Shown here piece after piece: positions 27,653 to 34,971 of a stretch of DNA of 38,236 nt. The notes under the pieces are model-generated. The model ran no database searches and was not told where the DNA came from. It saw nothing but the letters and a program-made list of their open reading frames with translations. The DNA is from a virus. A program made the position numbers and the translations under genes. Location of the stretch: positions 1 to 38,236 of the IMG/VR virus record IMGVR_UViG_3300044816_000091; one strand, 5' to 3'. How positions within the stretch are numbered: position 1 is the first letter of the stretch; each line of letters begins with the position of its first letter.

Positions 27653-28507
27653 ATGAGCGAAACCACGATTGTGAGTCAGGGAGATATTGAAACACGAGCC
27701 GACAAGCTGGCGGAAATCCCGCCGAAGAAGCCGGATGAGGTTCCTGCTGCCGACCAGGACCGTGACGCATCCCCGGACGCGCCAAAGCCAGACGGCAAAG
27801 CGATGCCCGACCCGGCAAACCCTGAAAAAAAGCCGGCGGATGATCCGAGCGAATTGCGCAAGTGGAACACTCGCGTTTCCATGGAGCTATCTGACGTAAA
27901 AAAGCGCCTCGAAGATTTGACGGAAGTATTGAACAAAACCCAGAAGAAACAAGTCGACTGGAAAGAGCTGGCGAAAGACCCGGCGAAGCTGCAAGCCGCG
28001 CTTGAAGCGGAGCGCAACGAGTGGGACCAGAAATTTAATGACGCGCAATTTGAATCGACCCGCGAAATCACGCAGCTTGAAAACGAGCGGCGCAAACACG
28101 ATCCAGCCTATCCGCGCTGGGTTGAATTGCAGCCCGTGATTGTGGATTTGGCGGCCAAAGCCGACTCCCGAATTAATTTTAATCAGCACCCGAAAAAGGC
28201 CCTGGACCAAATGTACGAATTGGCGAGTGAAATTGCCGATCAGGACCCGAATTTTAAGCGGGCGCAAGTGCAGACACCCGCAGGACCCAAGACCTACACG
28301 GAAGAAGAAGTCAATAAGCGCGTCGAGGAAGCTCGCGCAGAAGCCCGTGAAAAGGCCTCCAAGGGCTTGAGCGCCGAAGAAGCGGCGGCAGGCGTAGGTG
28401 GCATGGGTAAGAGTGCCCCCAAGGGCAAAGGCGCGGTCGACAAAGACGCGCTGTGGTCTATGCCGCTTGCATCGCTCAAAAACGCCATTCAAAAGGCAAG
28501 CAGCTAA
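27653..28507 (+). CDS. Scaffold-like protein, 284 aa
   Basis: The position directly before the major capsid gene and the composition are typical of scaffolding proteins: an acidic, Pro-rich N-terminal 65 residues, a long coiled coil (about 70-150, KKRLEDLTEVLNKTQKKQVD) and a charged C-terminal helix (EEEVNKRVEEARAEAREKAS) ending in a basic tail. Such proteins shape the prohead and leave before packaging. AAAGGAG precedes the ATG. Confidence 0.75.
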   Translation: MSETTIVSQGDIETRADKLAEIPPKKPDEVPAADQDRDASPDAPKPDGKAMPDPANPEKKPADDPSELRKWNTRVSMELSDVKKRLEDLTEVLNKTQKKQVDWKELAKDPAKLQAALEAERNEWDQKFNDAQFESTREITQLENERRKHDPAYPRWVELQPVIVDLAAKADSRINFNQHPKKALDQMYELASEIADQDPNFKRAQVQTPAGPKTYTEEEVNKRVEEARAEAREKASKGLSAEEAAAGVGGMGKSAPKGKGAVDKDALWSMPLASLKNAIQKASS

Positions 28508-28519
28508 CAATTTGAGCCC

Positions 28520-28649
28520 CCCCGCGAGGGGACAAGGCGAGACGCAAAGAATAAGGGACAAGCGACGTAGCGCCCCCTGAACGTATGAGTCGGCGGCCAC
28601 TGGCCGTTAACGTTCGGATTCAACCTGCATTCCCGGATTTTGAGCCGGG
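28520..28649 (+). promoter_or_regulatory. Structured leader of the major capsid gene
   Basis: The 173-bp gap before the capsid gene holds no frame. CCCC-GCGA-GGGG (28520-28531) is a hairpin with a GNRA loop. GAACGT/ACGTTC (28579-28584, 28610-28615) encloses CGGCC-ACT-GGCCG (28594-28606). CCCGG/CCGGG (28632-28636, 28645-28649) is a third. None has a T run. They could stabilise or process the capsid message. The gene's GAGGG site lies after the last hairpin. Confidence 0.55.
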
Positions 28650-28680
28650 TCAGGAATGAGAATTAAAAGAGGGCCTATTC

Positions 28681-29625
28681 ATGTCACTTAATGTAAATCT
28701 GACGACAACCAGCGGCCTCAATGATGCGTCGGCCATTTATTATGACCGCAAATTGTTGACCCGCTTGATGATCAACCTGTTTCTGCAAGACAACGCCGAA
28801 ACACGCAACCTTCCCAAAGGTTCGGGAACGCAGTTGCAGTTTCTTCGCCCCGTAAACTTGGCCGCCATCACGTCGCCGTTAACCGAAGGAACAAACCCCA
28901 ACGGTCAAACCTGGCAGACGACCAAGATTTTGGCAACGCCCGTGCAATACGGCGGATACATCGCGTACTCCGACCGCTTGATCATGGAAGCGTATGACAA
29001 TATCACGGAAGCCATGCACGACGTGCTCGGCTATCAAGCCGGTCTGTCTTTGGACACGATCTGTAATGTGGCCTTGGATGGAAACGTCACGACCCAATAC
29101 ACCGGAACAGCCGTGAGTGAAATCACGACCGCCAACGCCGTCTCTGCGCTGGACTTCCGCAAAGCCGCAAAGAAATTGAAAACCCTTGGCGTCCTTCCGT
29201 TTGAAGATGGCTGCTACCACGCCGTCATTCACCCGGCGACCGCTGCTGATCTGCAAGCCGACACCGCAGCCGGTGCGTGGCTTGATGTGAACAAATACGT
29301 TTCCGGCGGATCTTCGCATGAAGATTTACTCATGGGAGAAATCGGGAAATTGTATGGCATCCGGTTCCAGGAATCCTCCAACATCACGACCGGCACTGGC
29401 GCTTCAAGCGCGGTCACGTACCACAACTACGTGTTCGGCAAAGAAGGCTTCGGCGCGGTTGATGTGGCCAACCAAGGCATTCAGAAAATTGTTCACCAGC
29501 CCGGAGATTCCGGCGTTGCTGACCCGTTAAATCTGAACGGAACGATCGGCTGGAAAGCCTTTGCTGTGTTCCCGATCCTCGATGCGAACCGCATTGTGGA
29601 AGTGATTGGAACGTCAGCGTATTAA
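28681..29625 (+). CDS. Major capsid protein, N4-gp56 family type, 314 aa
   Basis: The pattern KGSGTQLQFLRPVNLAA, LTEGTNPNGQ, ATPVQYGGYIAYSDRLIMEA, ITEAMHDVLGYQAGLSLDTI and a late EGFGAVDV is that of the N4-gp56 family of HK97-fold capsid proteins. Length is slightly below the usual of about 320-400 residues. The preceding scaffold-like gene and structured leader agree with high expression. Confidence 0.9.
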   Translation: MSLNVNLTTTSGLNDASAIYYDRKLLTRLMINLFLQDNAETRNLPKGSGTQLQFLRPVNLAAITSPLTEGTNPNGQTWQTTKILATPVQYGGYIAYSDRLIMEAYDNITEAMHDVLGYQAGLSLDTICNVALDGNVTTQYTGTAVSEITTANAVSALDFRKAAKKLKTLGVLPFEDGCYHAVIHPATAADLQADTAAGAWLDVNKYVSGGSSHEDLLMGEIGKLYGIRFQESSNITTGTGASSAVTYHNYVFGKEGFGAVDVANQGIQKIVHQPGDSGVADPLNLNGTIGWKAFAVFPILDANRIVEVIGTSAY

Positions 29626-29668
29626 TCACGGGGCCTTCACCCTGTGCCATAAAAACACGTGTACGGTT

Positions 29669-29688
29669 CCGCCGGCTTCCCCCGGCGG
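29669..29688 (+). terminator. GC hairpin after the capsid gene (partial terminator)
   Basis: CCGCCGG (29669-29675) and CCGGCGG (29682-29688) form a 7-bp GC stem with a six-base loop, followed by only TTTAA. An ACACGTGT palindrome lies at 29655-29662. It may set the ratio between the capsid and downstream genes. Confidence 0.5.
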
Positions 29689-29721
29689 TTTAACGCACTC
29701 ACTATCGGACAAGGAGAAATT

Positions 29722-29943
29722 ATGTTTCCAGATAACTCGATGAAAAGGACCACCACTGGCTCACCCAATGATCCCGGCAATGTTCCGGTTGTGGGCGCTG
29801 CGGATTGTCCCTATTGTGGCAACACCATCCATTTGTCAAAGGCTGCCGCCGAAGGGCCTTCGATTAAATCCAAATCCAACACGGCGGCTAAAATGCCGAT
29901 GGACCAACTTAAAAATGTGATTTCAGCGGAGCGCGGCGAATGA
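29722..29943 (+). CDS. Small protein with Cys pair, 73 aa
   Basis: Start 29722 is chosen by AAGGAG nearby; the frame from 29659 runs over the hairpin. The product has CPYCGNTIHLS near residue 29, a half zinc knuckle with His, and a charged C-terminus. It overlaps the next gene by ATGA. It may be a head decoration or completion protein; unassigned. Confidence 0.6.
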   Translation: MFPDNSMKRTTTGSPNDPGNVPVVGAADCPYCGNTIHLSKAAAEGPSIKSKSNTAAKMPMDQLKNVISAERGE

Positions 29944-30275
29944 TCCCGCCAGATCGACCTGTCCGCAAAAGCTTCGCGCCGATGCAGGTGTCTTTGAGCG
30001 GTCTGCCGCCGGGCATCAAGATTGGCGATTCGATCCAGCTCCAAGTGGACGACATCGACAAAGCAACCTCAATGGCGACGCTATCCGCCGATCAAGCGTT
30101 ATCGCATCCCGACAACGAGCCGTTTGCCGCGCCCGATGACGACTCGGACACGCCGACCACGCAGGATGGCGCCCCAGCGCCGGGCGGCAATGACACGAAG
30201 GTTCTCTTGGGGCCGATGAGCGGGCTCAAAAATTACCTGGTCAAAAAATCGCAGGACAATCAGGCGCAGGTGTAA
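29940..30275 (+). CDS. Hypothetical protein, 111 aa
   Basis: ATGA overlap. An N-terminal beta part (QVSLSGLPPGIKIGDSIQLQ) is followed by an acidic, Pro/Asp-rich linker and a basic end. It lies in the head-completion part of the operon. Stop overlaps the next ATG (TAATG). Confidence 0.6.
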   Translation: MIPPDRPVRKSFAPMQVSLSGLPPGIKIGDSIQLQVDDIDKATSMATLSADQALSHPDNEPFAAPDDDSDTPTTQDGAPAPGGNDTKVLLGPMSGLKNYLVKKSQDNQAQV

Positions 30276-30787
30276 TGCTCGCGGGCGATTTCTTGGTGGC
30301 GCTGAAAGTCCTCAACCCGAAACTTCGGGTGTATTCCCTTGGCGACAACGGAAAGCTGGCCGGGATTTATTACCTCGACCACGAAGGGCATTACCAGGAT
30401 GTGTGCTCAATCGACAAAAACGAAATTCCTGAATTTCCGATCCATGACGATGACGGGCATTTGGTGAAAGCCGGTTGGCGTCGGGCTGTTTTCATTTTGC
30501 TGCAACACCGGCTCACGACCTCGCGCCGCGTGCGTCGCTTGTGGCCGGGATTTTTCATGCGGCGCGAACCGGCGGCGTATGTGCCCAAGGGTGATCCGAT
30601 AGAGCGGCGCCTCAATACGCTCGACCCGGATCAATCGACGCTTTCGCCCGAAGAATTGCTTTCACTCGCGGAGACGATCCGCAAAAAAGACAGTGCGCAG
30701 CGGCAGGAAGAACGCGAACACGACAAATGGTTTTTGAAGAAATGGAAATCGAACGGCGGCGCAGCATCAGACAGGCCGGCCTATTAA
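30275..30787 (+). CDS. Hypothetical protein, 170 aa
   Basis: TAATG overlap. The N-terminal half is an alpha/beta domain (LKVLNPKLRVYSLGDNGKLA, IYYLDHEGHYQDV). The C-terminal half is charged helix (ETIRKKDSAQRQEEREHDKW). No family is recognised; a head-tail joining role is possible from order. Confidence 0.6.
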   Translation: MLAGDFLVALKVLNPKLRVYSLGDNGKLAGIYYLDHEGHYQDVCSIDKNEIPEFPIHDDDGHLVKAGWRRAVFILLQHRLTTSRRVRRLWPGFFMRREPAAYVPKGDPIERRLNTLDPDQSTLSPEELLSLAETIRKKDSAQRQEEREHDKWFLKKWKSNGGAASDRPAY

Positions 30788-30820
30788 ATGTGGCTAAAAA
30801 ACTAAACACAAGGAGATCCA

Positions 30821-31309
30821 ATGAGCGAGCATAAAAACGTCACTCACGAAAAAGAAAAAGAGAACGGACACAAAGATTCCCGGCCCGGCAAAGAAGGCCA
30901 GCCGGAATTGAAGCAGTTACGCCTCGAAAAGGGCGTCAATGAGCACGACACGGTTCTGATGGTCGGCAGCACAGCCGGCGTCGGTCCCCACGCGGGCACC
31001 GTTGAAGTGGACGGCGAAAAAATCCACTACCGAATGGCATCCCCTGATTCCCTGCATGGCTGTATTCGCGGCGAAGAAGGTGAAGGCGGTGCCAAGCATG
31101 ACGTAGGCGCGATCGTGAAATTCCTTCCGCCAGAGGAAACACCCGAAGAAGAACAGCGTCGCTTGTTGGATGAAAAAGCGCATCGCACGCAGCTCAACGT
31201 CAACAAGATCAGCGCCGAAGAAGACGCTCGGATCAAAGACGAAGCAGCGCGTCGTGGTGATGGTCCCCTGATCGCAAAAAGAGTCCGTGAAGGTCAGAAT
31301 CCATCGTAA
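30821..31309 (+). CDS. Charged virion-associated protein with DGE.I.Y motif, 162 aa
   Basis: AAGGAG precedes the ATG. A Lys/Glu/His-rich head (HKNVTHEKEKENGHKDSRPG) leads to VLMVGSTAGVGPHAGTVEVD, GEKIHY and a CIRGEEGEGGAKH turn. This resembles residues 30-85 of the tail protein at 32502, so both may share a small beta domain. A helical charged tail follows. Likely a minor head or tail component. Confidence 0.6.
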   Translation: MSEHKNVTHEKEKENGHKDSRPGKEGQPELKQLRLEKGVNEHDTVLMVGSTAGVGPHAGTVEVDGEKIHYRMASPDSLHGCIRGEEGEGGAKHDVGAIVKFLPPEETPEEEQRRLLDEKAHRTQLNVNKISAEEDARIKDEAARRGDGPLIAKRVREGQNPS

Positions 31310-31318
31310 GGAGTCGTT

Positions 31319-32023
31319 ATGACCGGCAATGACATTGTAGCCGCTTTACGTGCGGAGGTCCTTGAGCCCAGCCCGGCGTTCTTTACGAGCGCCGTGCTGC
31401 TGCTCTGGATCAACAACGCGCAAAAAGCGTATGTGCGCCAAACGCGCTGTTTGCAAAACTTTGCCACGACCTCGACGGTCCAAGGGCAAGCGGATTATCC
31501 GATGCCTTCGGATTGGCTTTCGTCGGAGAAGGTGTTTTACAACAGCCCGACGAACGGCATTGATAACTGGGCGCCGCTCTCGCCCACGAGCGTTGCAAAA
31601 ATGGCGCAAGAAAGTCGGAACTTCCTATCGACAGATCCTAACGCACAGTCGAATCCCGGCAAATATTACGTCGTCAACAACACGCTTTACATTTACCCCC
31701 GGCCCAAAACGTCGGGCACCAATGACATCTACATGTTTTATGAGTCCAAGCCCATCACGCTAAATGCTCTGTCAGACGCGCTATCTATCGACGATAGCTT
31801 GTCCGACGGCATCGAGGCGTATGTGCTCTGGAAGATGTGGAAGATGGACGGCGAAGACGCGCTGGCCGAAGAACAGCACCAACGCTACATGGCCGAAATT
31901 GGCCAAGGCCTCAAATGGAAAAAGCAACGGACGTTAGACTCGCGCTGGAAAATTGACATTGAAACAAGCGTGCCCTTTGGCGTCGGAAGTCAATCGCTCG
32001 GCATGAACCCGCTGAATTTATAA
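31319..32023 (+). CDS. Head-to-tail adaptor-like protein, 234 aa
   Basis: TAAGGAGTCG precedes the ATG. The N-terminus TGNDIVAALRAEVLEPSPAF, FFTSAVLLLWINNAQKAYVR and a beta middle (YYVVNNTLYIYPRPKTSGTN) with an IDDSLSDGIEAYVLWKMWKM helix match the pattern of phage adaptor proteins that dock on the portal. Position after head genes agrees. Confidence 0.7.
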   Translation: MTGNDIVAALRAEVLEPSPAFFTSAVLLLWINNAQKAYVRQTRCLQNFATTSTVQGQADYPMPSDWLSSEKVFYNSPTNGIDNWAPLSPTSVAKMAQESRNFLSTDPNAQSNPGKYYVVNNTLYIYPRPKTSGTNDIYMFYESKPITLNALSDALSIDDSLSDGIEAYVLWKMWKMDGEDALAEEQHQRYMAEIGQGLKWKKQRTLDSRWKIDIETSVPFGVGSQSLGMNPLNL

Positions 32024-32033
32024 GGAGACTCAA

Positions 32034-32492
32034 ATGGACAACGAAATGATCAAACTATCGGGCTCGGTCGACGTAAAGCTTTTTGGCCCCGACGGGCAAA
32101 TTAAACAGCAGCACAAAGAGCACAACTTGGTGGTTACGGTCGGCAAAACGTATTTGGCGACTTGGCTTGCCGCTGCGTCGCAAGCCGGAAAGTTCATGTC
32201 CTACATGGGCTTAGGCACCGGGACGACCGCCGCTGCGTCTGGCGATACGGCACTGCAAACCGAAATGTCTGGCGGCGGCTATGCCCGGCAAATTGGCGTT
32301 TTAAGCAATTCCACGAACGTGTGGACCAACACCGCGACATTCTCGCCCGGCGTTGGAACCGGCGCGATTACCGAAGCGGGCCTTTTCAGCGCCGTCACAA
32401 CCGGCACGATGTTCGCTCATCAAGTGTTTAGCGCCTACAACAAGCAAGCGGGCGACACTTTGATTTTCACGTGGTCAGTGACTTTTAGCTAA
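32034..32492 (+). CDS. Phage virion protein of a conserved GTGTTAA type, 152 aa
   Basis: AAGGAG site. The middle YMGLGTGTTAAASGDTALQT, and the later TFSPGVGTGAITEAGLFSAV and IFTWSVTFS match a family found in many phages near tail genes. It is beta-rich and lacks enzyme motifs. Probably part of the tail or its fibres. Confidence 0.7.
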   Translation: MDNEMIKLSGSVDVKLFGPDGQIKQQHKEHNLVVTVGKTYLATWLAAASQAGKFMSYMGLGTGTTAAASGDTALQTEMSGGGYARQIGVLSNSTNVWTNTATFSPGVGTGAITEAGLFSAVTTGTMFAHQVFSAYNKQAGDTLIFTWSVTFS

Positions 32493-32501
32493 GGAGAATT
32501 T

Positions 32502-33731
32502 ATGTCTGCACAATGGCCAACAGCCGCCGCAACTGACGCGAATCTTTCGGTCGCGGTCAACTCGCTCCAAACGACGCTTTCCGCCGGGATTGATAACGTC
32601 GTCACGACCATTCCGCTCACGTCGACGACGGGGTTTCCGACGACCGGCTATATCACGATTGATAATGAAGTCATTGCCTACACGGGCGTTTCGGGCGGCA
32701 ATTTAACCGGCGCCACACGTGGATCTGACGGGACGAGCGCGGCGTCGCATTTATCTTTAGCAGCGGTGTCGGCCACGATCGTCGCCGCGCACCACAATTC
32801 ACTCAAAGACGAAATCAAAGCGGTTGAAACAGATTTGTTCAATGCGATCAGCGCGATTACGCCTGCTACGGCAACCTCGACCGCAGCAACTCTCTATGCC
32901 CGATTCCAGCATTTAACCAACCAAATCAAAAACGGGTTTGGCCTCACGAATTGGTACGACGCAGTAACCGCCATGTTGCCTTTGGTCGGCGGGACGTTGA
33001 CGGGTTTACTTTCCTCAACCGTCTCAGGAGCATCGAATAATTTCTTGGCTATCACTACTGCGACGAATGCCCAAAAAGCGTACCTTGCGCTATTTAGCGC
33101 TTCTAACAGTAGCCAACTGGACATTTCATCCAATCGTGACGTTGTGGCGGGAGTGAGCAATAAGACAGGTCAAGGTTCCGTCGATGTTAATTTTGTTTCC
33201 GCTCCGAGCGACGGACATTTAGATGTGTCTGCCTCGTCCGTCAACAATGGAGCGCCGACTCTCGCCGCGACTTTTAGCGATGTTGGATGCGCCTTAAAAG
33301 GGACGACCACCAACAACAACGCGGCGGCGGGCTATGTTGGGGAATATGTCTCTGCGTTTGCTTCAAGCGTTGCTGGACTTACAAACAACACGTTCACCAA
33401 CATCACGAGCATCAGTCTGACGGCGGGCGATTGGGACGTGTGTGGGTACGGCGGATTCTCCCAGAGCACCACCGCGAATTCGTACATGGCTTCTGCCCTT
33501 TCTGCTTTTTCGGGGAATACGACAACAGACACAAACACGGGGAATACAGTCTATGGCCCAACGGCTTCCGGTTTTACCAGCGGCTCCGGTTTCTACGGCG
33601 GCATCTGCGTGATCCCCCGCTGGCGTGTCAGCATCACAACGACAACGACGATCTATGTCAAAACCTATAGCCCAACCGTCACTGGTTCGCCGCTTATGGC
33701 GGGCGCTATTTCAGCAAGGAGGATGCGTTAA
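32502..33731 (+). CDS. Tail fibre or tail-associated protein, 409 aa
   Basis: AAGGAG site. Residues 30-85 (TSTTGFPTTGYITIDNEVIA, YTGVSGGNLTGATRG) form a small domain like that of the protein at 30821. The rest is Thr/Ser/Ala/Asn-rich. The C-terminal part (DWDVCGYGGFSQSTTANSYM, and on) resembles trimeric tail-fibre or C1q-like tips. It is a likely host-contact or base protein. Stop overlaps the next ATG (TAATG). Confidence 0.65.
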   Translation: MSAQWPTAAATDANLSVAVNSLQTTLSAGIDNVVTTIPLTSTTGFPTTGYITIDNEVIAYTGVSGGNLTGATRGSDGTSAASHLSLAAVSATIVAAHHNSLKDEIKAVETDLFNAISAITPATATSTAATLYARFQHLTNQIKNGFGLTNWYDAVTAMLPLVGGTLTGLLSSTVSGASNNFLAITTATNAQKAYLALFSASNSSQLDISSNRDVVAGVSNKTGQGSVDVNFVSAPSDGHLDVSASSVNNGAPTLAATFSDVGCALKGTTTNNNAAAGYVGEYVSAFASSVAGLTNNTFTNITSISLTAGDWDVCGYGGFSQSTTANSYMASALSAFSGNTTTDTNTGNTVYGPTASGFTSGSGFYGGICVIPRWRVSITTTTTIYVKTYSPTVTGSPLMAGAISARRMR

Positions 33732-33883
33732 TGGACACTATCTACACCCTTCGCTCCGATGGTGCCTATGTCACGTATGAGGGAATGACGCAGGAGCAAA
33801 TCACCGACATGCTCTCGGCGCAAGGGCTGACATGCACGTTTATTGATAAAGAAACTTACGATGCCCACGTGACAAGGCCCTAA
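33731..33883 (+). CDS. Small protein, 50 aa
   Basis: Bounded by TAATG overlaps on both sides. The product MDTIYTLRSDGAYVTYEGMT, then EQITDMLSAQGLTCTFIDKE is a compact alpha/beta unit. Likely a tail chaperone or minor part; unassigned. Confidence 0.6.
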   Translation: MDTIYTLRSDGAYVTYEGMTQEQITDMLSAQGLTCTFIDKETYDAHVTRP

Positions 33884-34521
33884 TGGTAGCCTCGGGACCC
33901 TCACTTTACGCCAAACGTCAATATGCCCAAGCCGGCTATTCGGAACGGACGGTCATTATTGCTCTCACTGATGCTTGTTCGGGCTCTGATGCCCTCGTGC
34001 TCAATATCCAGGCTTCGCTGACGGATAGCCTGGCGCCTACGGATGTAAAAGTAGCGAATATTACGACGATTCTCACGGATGTGTTGGGCGCCGCCGACGC
34101 TGTGCTCACCTCGGTAATTCAAACCGGCGCCGCCGACGGGGTGAGTGTTGCCGATGTGTTGGCGACTGTTATTGCAGCATCATTTTCGGAAGCCCTTTCC
34201 GCGAGCGAAACATTTACGGACACGGACCTTTTGGCGTTGGCCGACACGCTGGGCATGACCGACGCCATGGGGTCCACGACCGAAATCATTGGGCTTTCCG
34301 ATTTCATTTTGATCAAAGAATTTATCAGCCTTCGGCTCCGGCGCTCAATCGTTTGGGCCGAAGGTGGGACTTCGCATCGCGGAGTCGTCCCGCACATTTA
34401 CGGGCAAGTGCTTTACGCCAGAAACATGTACTCGACCAATATTGCAATTTTGTGGGGCGCGATTCAGAGATCCAGGACGCCGGGATTCACAAATACCGAC
34501 GGGCACAAGTACAACAATTAA
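33883..34521 (+). CDS. Repeat-containing tail-associated protein, 212 aa
   Basis: Several units of the type LTD-x-L-x-x-x-D-A-V (residues about 28-140: ALTDACSGSDALV, SLTDSLAPTDVKV, ILTDVLGAADAVL, ALADTLGMTDAMG) show internal repeats. A basic C-terminal domain follows (SLRLRRSIVWAEGG). Such short acidic repeats are common in phage structural proteins. It starts in a TAATG overlap. Confidence 0.6.
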   Translation: MVASGPSLYAKRQYAQAGYSERTVIIALTDACSGSDALVLNIQASLTDSLAPTDVKVANITTILTDVLGAADAVLTSVIQTGAADGVSVADVLATVIAASFSEALSASETFTDTDLLALADTLGMTDAMGSTTEIIGLSDFILIKEFISLRLRRSIVWAEGGTSHRGVVPHIYGQVLYARNMYSTNIAILWGAIQRSRTPGFTNTDGHKYNN

Positions 34522-34533
34522 ATGGAGATTACG

Positions 34534-34965
34534 ATGAAAAATAAAGCGTTATTGGCCTCAATTTTTTTAAGCCTCGCGGGTGTTGCAAGCGCCGCGTGGA
34601 TGTTCACGGCAATTCTGACCTCCGGGACGATCACGACGAATCACTCGTATGTTCTGGACGTAAATACAATTCCGTCGGATTCTTCGATCAGTCGACTCTC
34701 GGCGCAGGCCGTCTATGCCATTTCTGGCTCGACCGCTGCTTATACGGGGAACGTGAGCATGGCATGGTTGGCGTCGAACGACGGAGTGAACTACAACACG
34801 CTCCCTGTTTCTAGCGCCACATACCTCGCGTCGGCGGCGACGACAACGGCGACTTCGACAAGTTGGGATTTTGGCAATTTCAATTACCGCTATATCGAAT
34901 TGTCCGTCATTGCGCCATCGAGCGGAACGCTAAGTCTCGCGGTCACACTCAACGGGAAACGCTAA
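34534..34965 (+). CDS. Signal-peptide-bearing virion or envelope protein, 143 aa
   Basis: Start 34534 is preferred to 34522 because GGAG lies six bases upstream. MKNKALLASIFLSLAGVASA is a signal peptide. The mature part is a beta sandwich rich in Ser/Thr (SWDFGNFNYRYIELSVIAPS). A secreted form inside a tail operon is unusual; it may be exported or the segment may act as a membrane anchor in the virion. Confidence 0.6.
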   Translation: MKNKALLASIFLSLAGVASAAWMFTAILTSGTITTNHSYVLDVNTIPSDSSISRLSAQAVYAISGSTAAYTGNVSMAWLASNDGVNYNTLPVSSATYLASAATTTATSTSWDFGNFNYRYIELSVIAPSSGTLSLAVTLNGKR

Positions 34966-34971
34966 AGGGCC

